NCBI GenBank assembly: GCA_001552895.1
Contig: KQ959643.1
Location: forward strand, 40,981-104,980
Length of the DNA: 64,000 nt
Direction of reading: 5' to 3'
DNA from: Tissierellia bacterium KA00581
GTDB lineage: Bacteria; Bacillota; Clostridia; Tissierellales; Peptoniphilaceae
Shown here: in pieces, positions 62,333 through 64,000 of the stretch
Position numbering within the stretch: position 1 is the stretch's first letter
Layout of the letters: the number at the start of each line of letters is the position of its first letter
The notes under the pieces: generated by a model
What the model was told of the DNA's origin: nothing
The model's input: the letters and a program-made list of their open reading frames with translations, nothing else
Database searches by the model: none
Made by a program: the position numbers and the translations under genes

Positions 62333-64000
62333 ATGGATATTAAGACTTTATGTATTAACACTATTAGAACTCTTAGTGCAGATGCGATTCAAAAAGCAAA
62401 TTCAGGACACCCTGGTCTTCCACTTGGAGCTTCTCCAATGGCTTTTGTTTTATTTGATGATTTTTTAAAAATTTCTCCTAAAGAACCTAACTGGTTTGAT
62501 AGAGATAGATTTGTTTTATCTGCAGGTCATGGTTCTATGTTACTTTATTCTTTGTTACATTTATTTGATTACGGAGTTAGTATTGATGATTTAAAAAATT
62601 TTAGACAACTCGATAGTTTAACTCCAGGTCATCCTGAATATGGACATACAAAAGGAGTAGATGCTACAACTGGTCCGTTAGGTCAAGGAATTTCTATGGC
62701 AGTTGGAATGGCTATGGCTGAAAGTCATTTATCAGCTATGTTTAATACTGATGATGAAAAAATAATTGATCACTATACATATGCTATTGTTGGTGATGGT
62801 TGTTTGATGGAAGGTATAAGTAATGAAGCATCATCTCTTGCTGGAACGTTAAAGCTTGGAAAGTTAATCGTTCTTTATGATAGTAATAATATAACAATAG
62901 AAGGAGATACTTCTAGTGCTTTTAGCGAAAATGTAATTATGAGATATAAAGCTTTAGGTTGGGATACTTTTTATGTTGATGATGGAAATGATATAGAAAA
63001 AATAAAACAAGCTATAGAATCTGCTAAAAAAACAGATAAACCATCTTTAATTGAAATTAAAACTAAAATTGGTTTTGGTTCTACAAAAGAAGGATCTGCA
63101 AAAGCACATGGAGAGCCTTTAGGAGAGGAAAATATTCCTATTTTTAAGAAAAATATAGGCTGGAAATATACAGATTCGTTTTTTGTTCCAGATGAAGTTA
63201 AAGATTATATGAAAAATAAAGTTAATAAAAAAAATAAAGCTTTTATTTCATGGAAGGAAAAACTAGAAAATTATAAAAATAAATATCCACAAAAATATAA
63301 TCTTTTTATTAAATGTATAAATGATGAAATTGATGAAAAGATATTTACAGATGAAGATATTTTTAAATTTGATAAAGATATGGCAACACGTCAAGCAAGT
63401 GGAATAGTTTTAAATAGATTATCAAAAAGAATTTTTCAATTATTTGGTGGTTCTGCAGATCTTGGACCTTCAAATAAATCTGTAATGGAAGAATTTGACT
63501 ATTACTCTTGTAAAAATAGAATTGGTAAAAACATTCATTTTGGCGTAAGAGAACATGCAATGGCCGCAATTTGTAACGGTATTTCTCTTCATGGTGGACT
63601 TTTAGCTTATTGTGCAACTTTCTTTGTTTTTAGCGATTATCTAAAACCTGCTGTAAGACTTAGTGCACTTATGAAAAAAAGAGTTATATATATATTAACT
63701 CATGATAGCATAGGAGTTGGAGAAGATGGACCAACTCATGAACCTATAGAACATTTAGCAATGTTTAGATCAACTCCTAATGTTTCAATGTTTAGACCAT
63801 GTGATGCAACAGAAACAGCATATTCATATATTAGTGCCTTAAAAAATAAAAACACACCAACTTGCATTGCACTTACAAGACAAAAATTAAAAAATTTAAA
63901 AGAAACTTCATCTGAAAGTTTAAAAGGTGGATATATCCTTAAAGATTTTGGAAATAACATAGAACTTATAATAATAGCGTCAGGTTCTGAAGTTTCACTT
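62333..64000 (+). CDS. tkt: Transketolase (3' end outside window)
   Basis: The frame is open from ATG 62333 to the last base, giving 556 residues of an expected 650-670. This thiamine-diphosphate enzyme moves two-carbon units in the pentose phosphate pathway. Visible are [49 protein letters not shown], the ThDP/Mg motif [13 protein letters not shown] followed by [21 protein letters not shown] and [14 protein letters not shown] in the pyrimidine domain, and [16 protein letters not shown]. It is a single domain chain, not split into the two short subunits seen in some bacteria. AGAGG precedes the ATG. Confidence 0.96.
   Translation, partial: MDIKTLCINTIRTLSADAIQKANSGHPGLPLGASPMAFVLFDDFLKISPKEPNWFDRDRFVLSAGHGSMLLYSLLHLFDYGVSIDDLKNFRQLDSLTPGHPEYGHTKGVDATTGPLGQGISMAVGMAMAESHLSAMFNTDDEKIIDHYTYAIVGDGCLMEGISNEASSLAGTLKLGKLIVLYDSNNITIEGDTSSAFSENVIMRYKALGWDTFYVDDGNDIEKIKQAIESAKKTDKPSLIEIKTKIGFGSTKEGSAKAHGEPLGEENIPIFKKNIGWKYTDSFFVPDEVKDYMKNKVNKKNKAFISWKEKLENYKNKYPQKYNLFIKCINDEIDEKIFTDEDIFKFDKDMATRQASGIVLNRLSKRIFQLFGGSADLGPSNKSVMEEFDYYSCKNRIGKNIHFGVREHAMAAICNGISLHGGLLAYCATFFVFSDYLKPAVRLSALMKKRVIYILTHDSIGVGEDGPTHEPIEHLAMFRSTPNVSMFRPCDATETAYSYISALKNKNTPTCIALTRQKLKNLKETSSESLKGGYILKDFGNNIELIIIASGSEVSL

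Overview
The window is about 25-28% GC by eye and reads as a chromosomal segment of a low-GC, Gram-positive, anaerobic-type Bacillota. Sortase-anchored surface proteins, a class B sortase, lgt, C-type L33, a type II-A CRISPR system and the obg-yhbY-nadD/yqeK-rsfS order all fit. Parvimonas or another member of the Peptoniphilaceae/Tissierellia is my best guess, but it rests on gene content alone. Ribosome-binding sites are strong (AGGAGG), TTG starts are frequent, and most transcription units end in clear hairpin-plus-T-tract terminators.

Layout. 1-2.4 kb: the end of a SHIRT-repeat surface protein, a class B sortase, DHFR and a DUF1858 protein. 2.4-2.84 kb: an intergenic stretch holding an unexplained G-rich, possibly structured patch. 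2.8-15.9 kb: a MacB-like ABC transporter with a large coiled-coil FtsX permease, an SDR reductase, an orphan dltA-like gene, yaaA, a CorC/CNNM protein, a UvrD-like helicase, a trmN6-like gene, rsmI and udp. 16-21.3 kb: comEC, holA and a second sortase-anchored surface protein. 21.4-28.1 kb: a complete type II-A CRISPR-Cas locus, with tracrRNA on the opposite strand, then cas9-cas1-cas2-csn2 and an array of five repeats and four spacers. 28.1-30.5 kb: rpmG-secE-nusG-rplK-rplA, with two probable L1-binding sites. 30.7-34.9 kb: a giant internalin-like surface protein. 35-38.7 kb: CIRCE-groES-groEL, then a cation/proton antiporter, then a decayed second copy of the groEL 3' end with its terminator. 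39-41.9 kb: nadE, yebC, a DUF1461 protein and lgt. 42-54 kb: the dcw cluster mraZ-rsmH-ftsL-ftsI-mraY-murD-ftsW-murG-divIB-ftsZ, then nrdR; there is no ftsA. 54.2-62 kb: the PP2C/PASTA-kinase pair, rsgA, rpe, obg, yhbY, a fused nadD-yqeK gene, rsfS and ridA. 62.3 kb to the end: a truncated transketolase gene.

How the genes work together. Cas9, tracrRNA and RNase III (not in this window) would process the pre-crRNA, and Cas1-Cas2-Csn2-Cas9 would add spacers next to a leader that ends in ATTTGAG. The sortase is the only one visible, and the three surface proteins all end in LPxT[N/S] rather than LPxTG, so they may share a dedicated sortase. The dcw cluster encodes septal peptidoglycan synthesis and division. 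The PP2C/PASTA kinase pair next to it normally monitors cell-wall state, and rsgA, obg, yhbY and rsfS act in ribosome assembly or silencing.

The observations I rate highest are the groEL 3'-end remnant that, with the intact copy, brackets the antiporter; the paired, inverted MraZ-box clusters upstream of mraZ; the LPxT[N/S]/class B sortase pattern; five copies of an unrecognised domain in the 1.4-kilo-residue surface protein; and the compact type II-A locus whose array promoter appears to lie inside the end of csn2.
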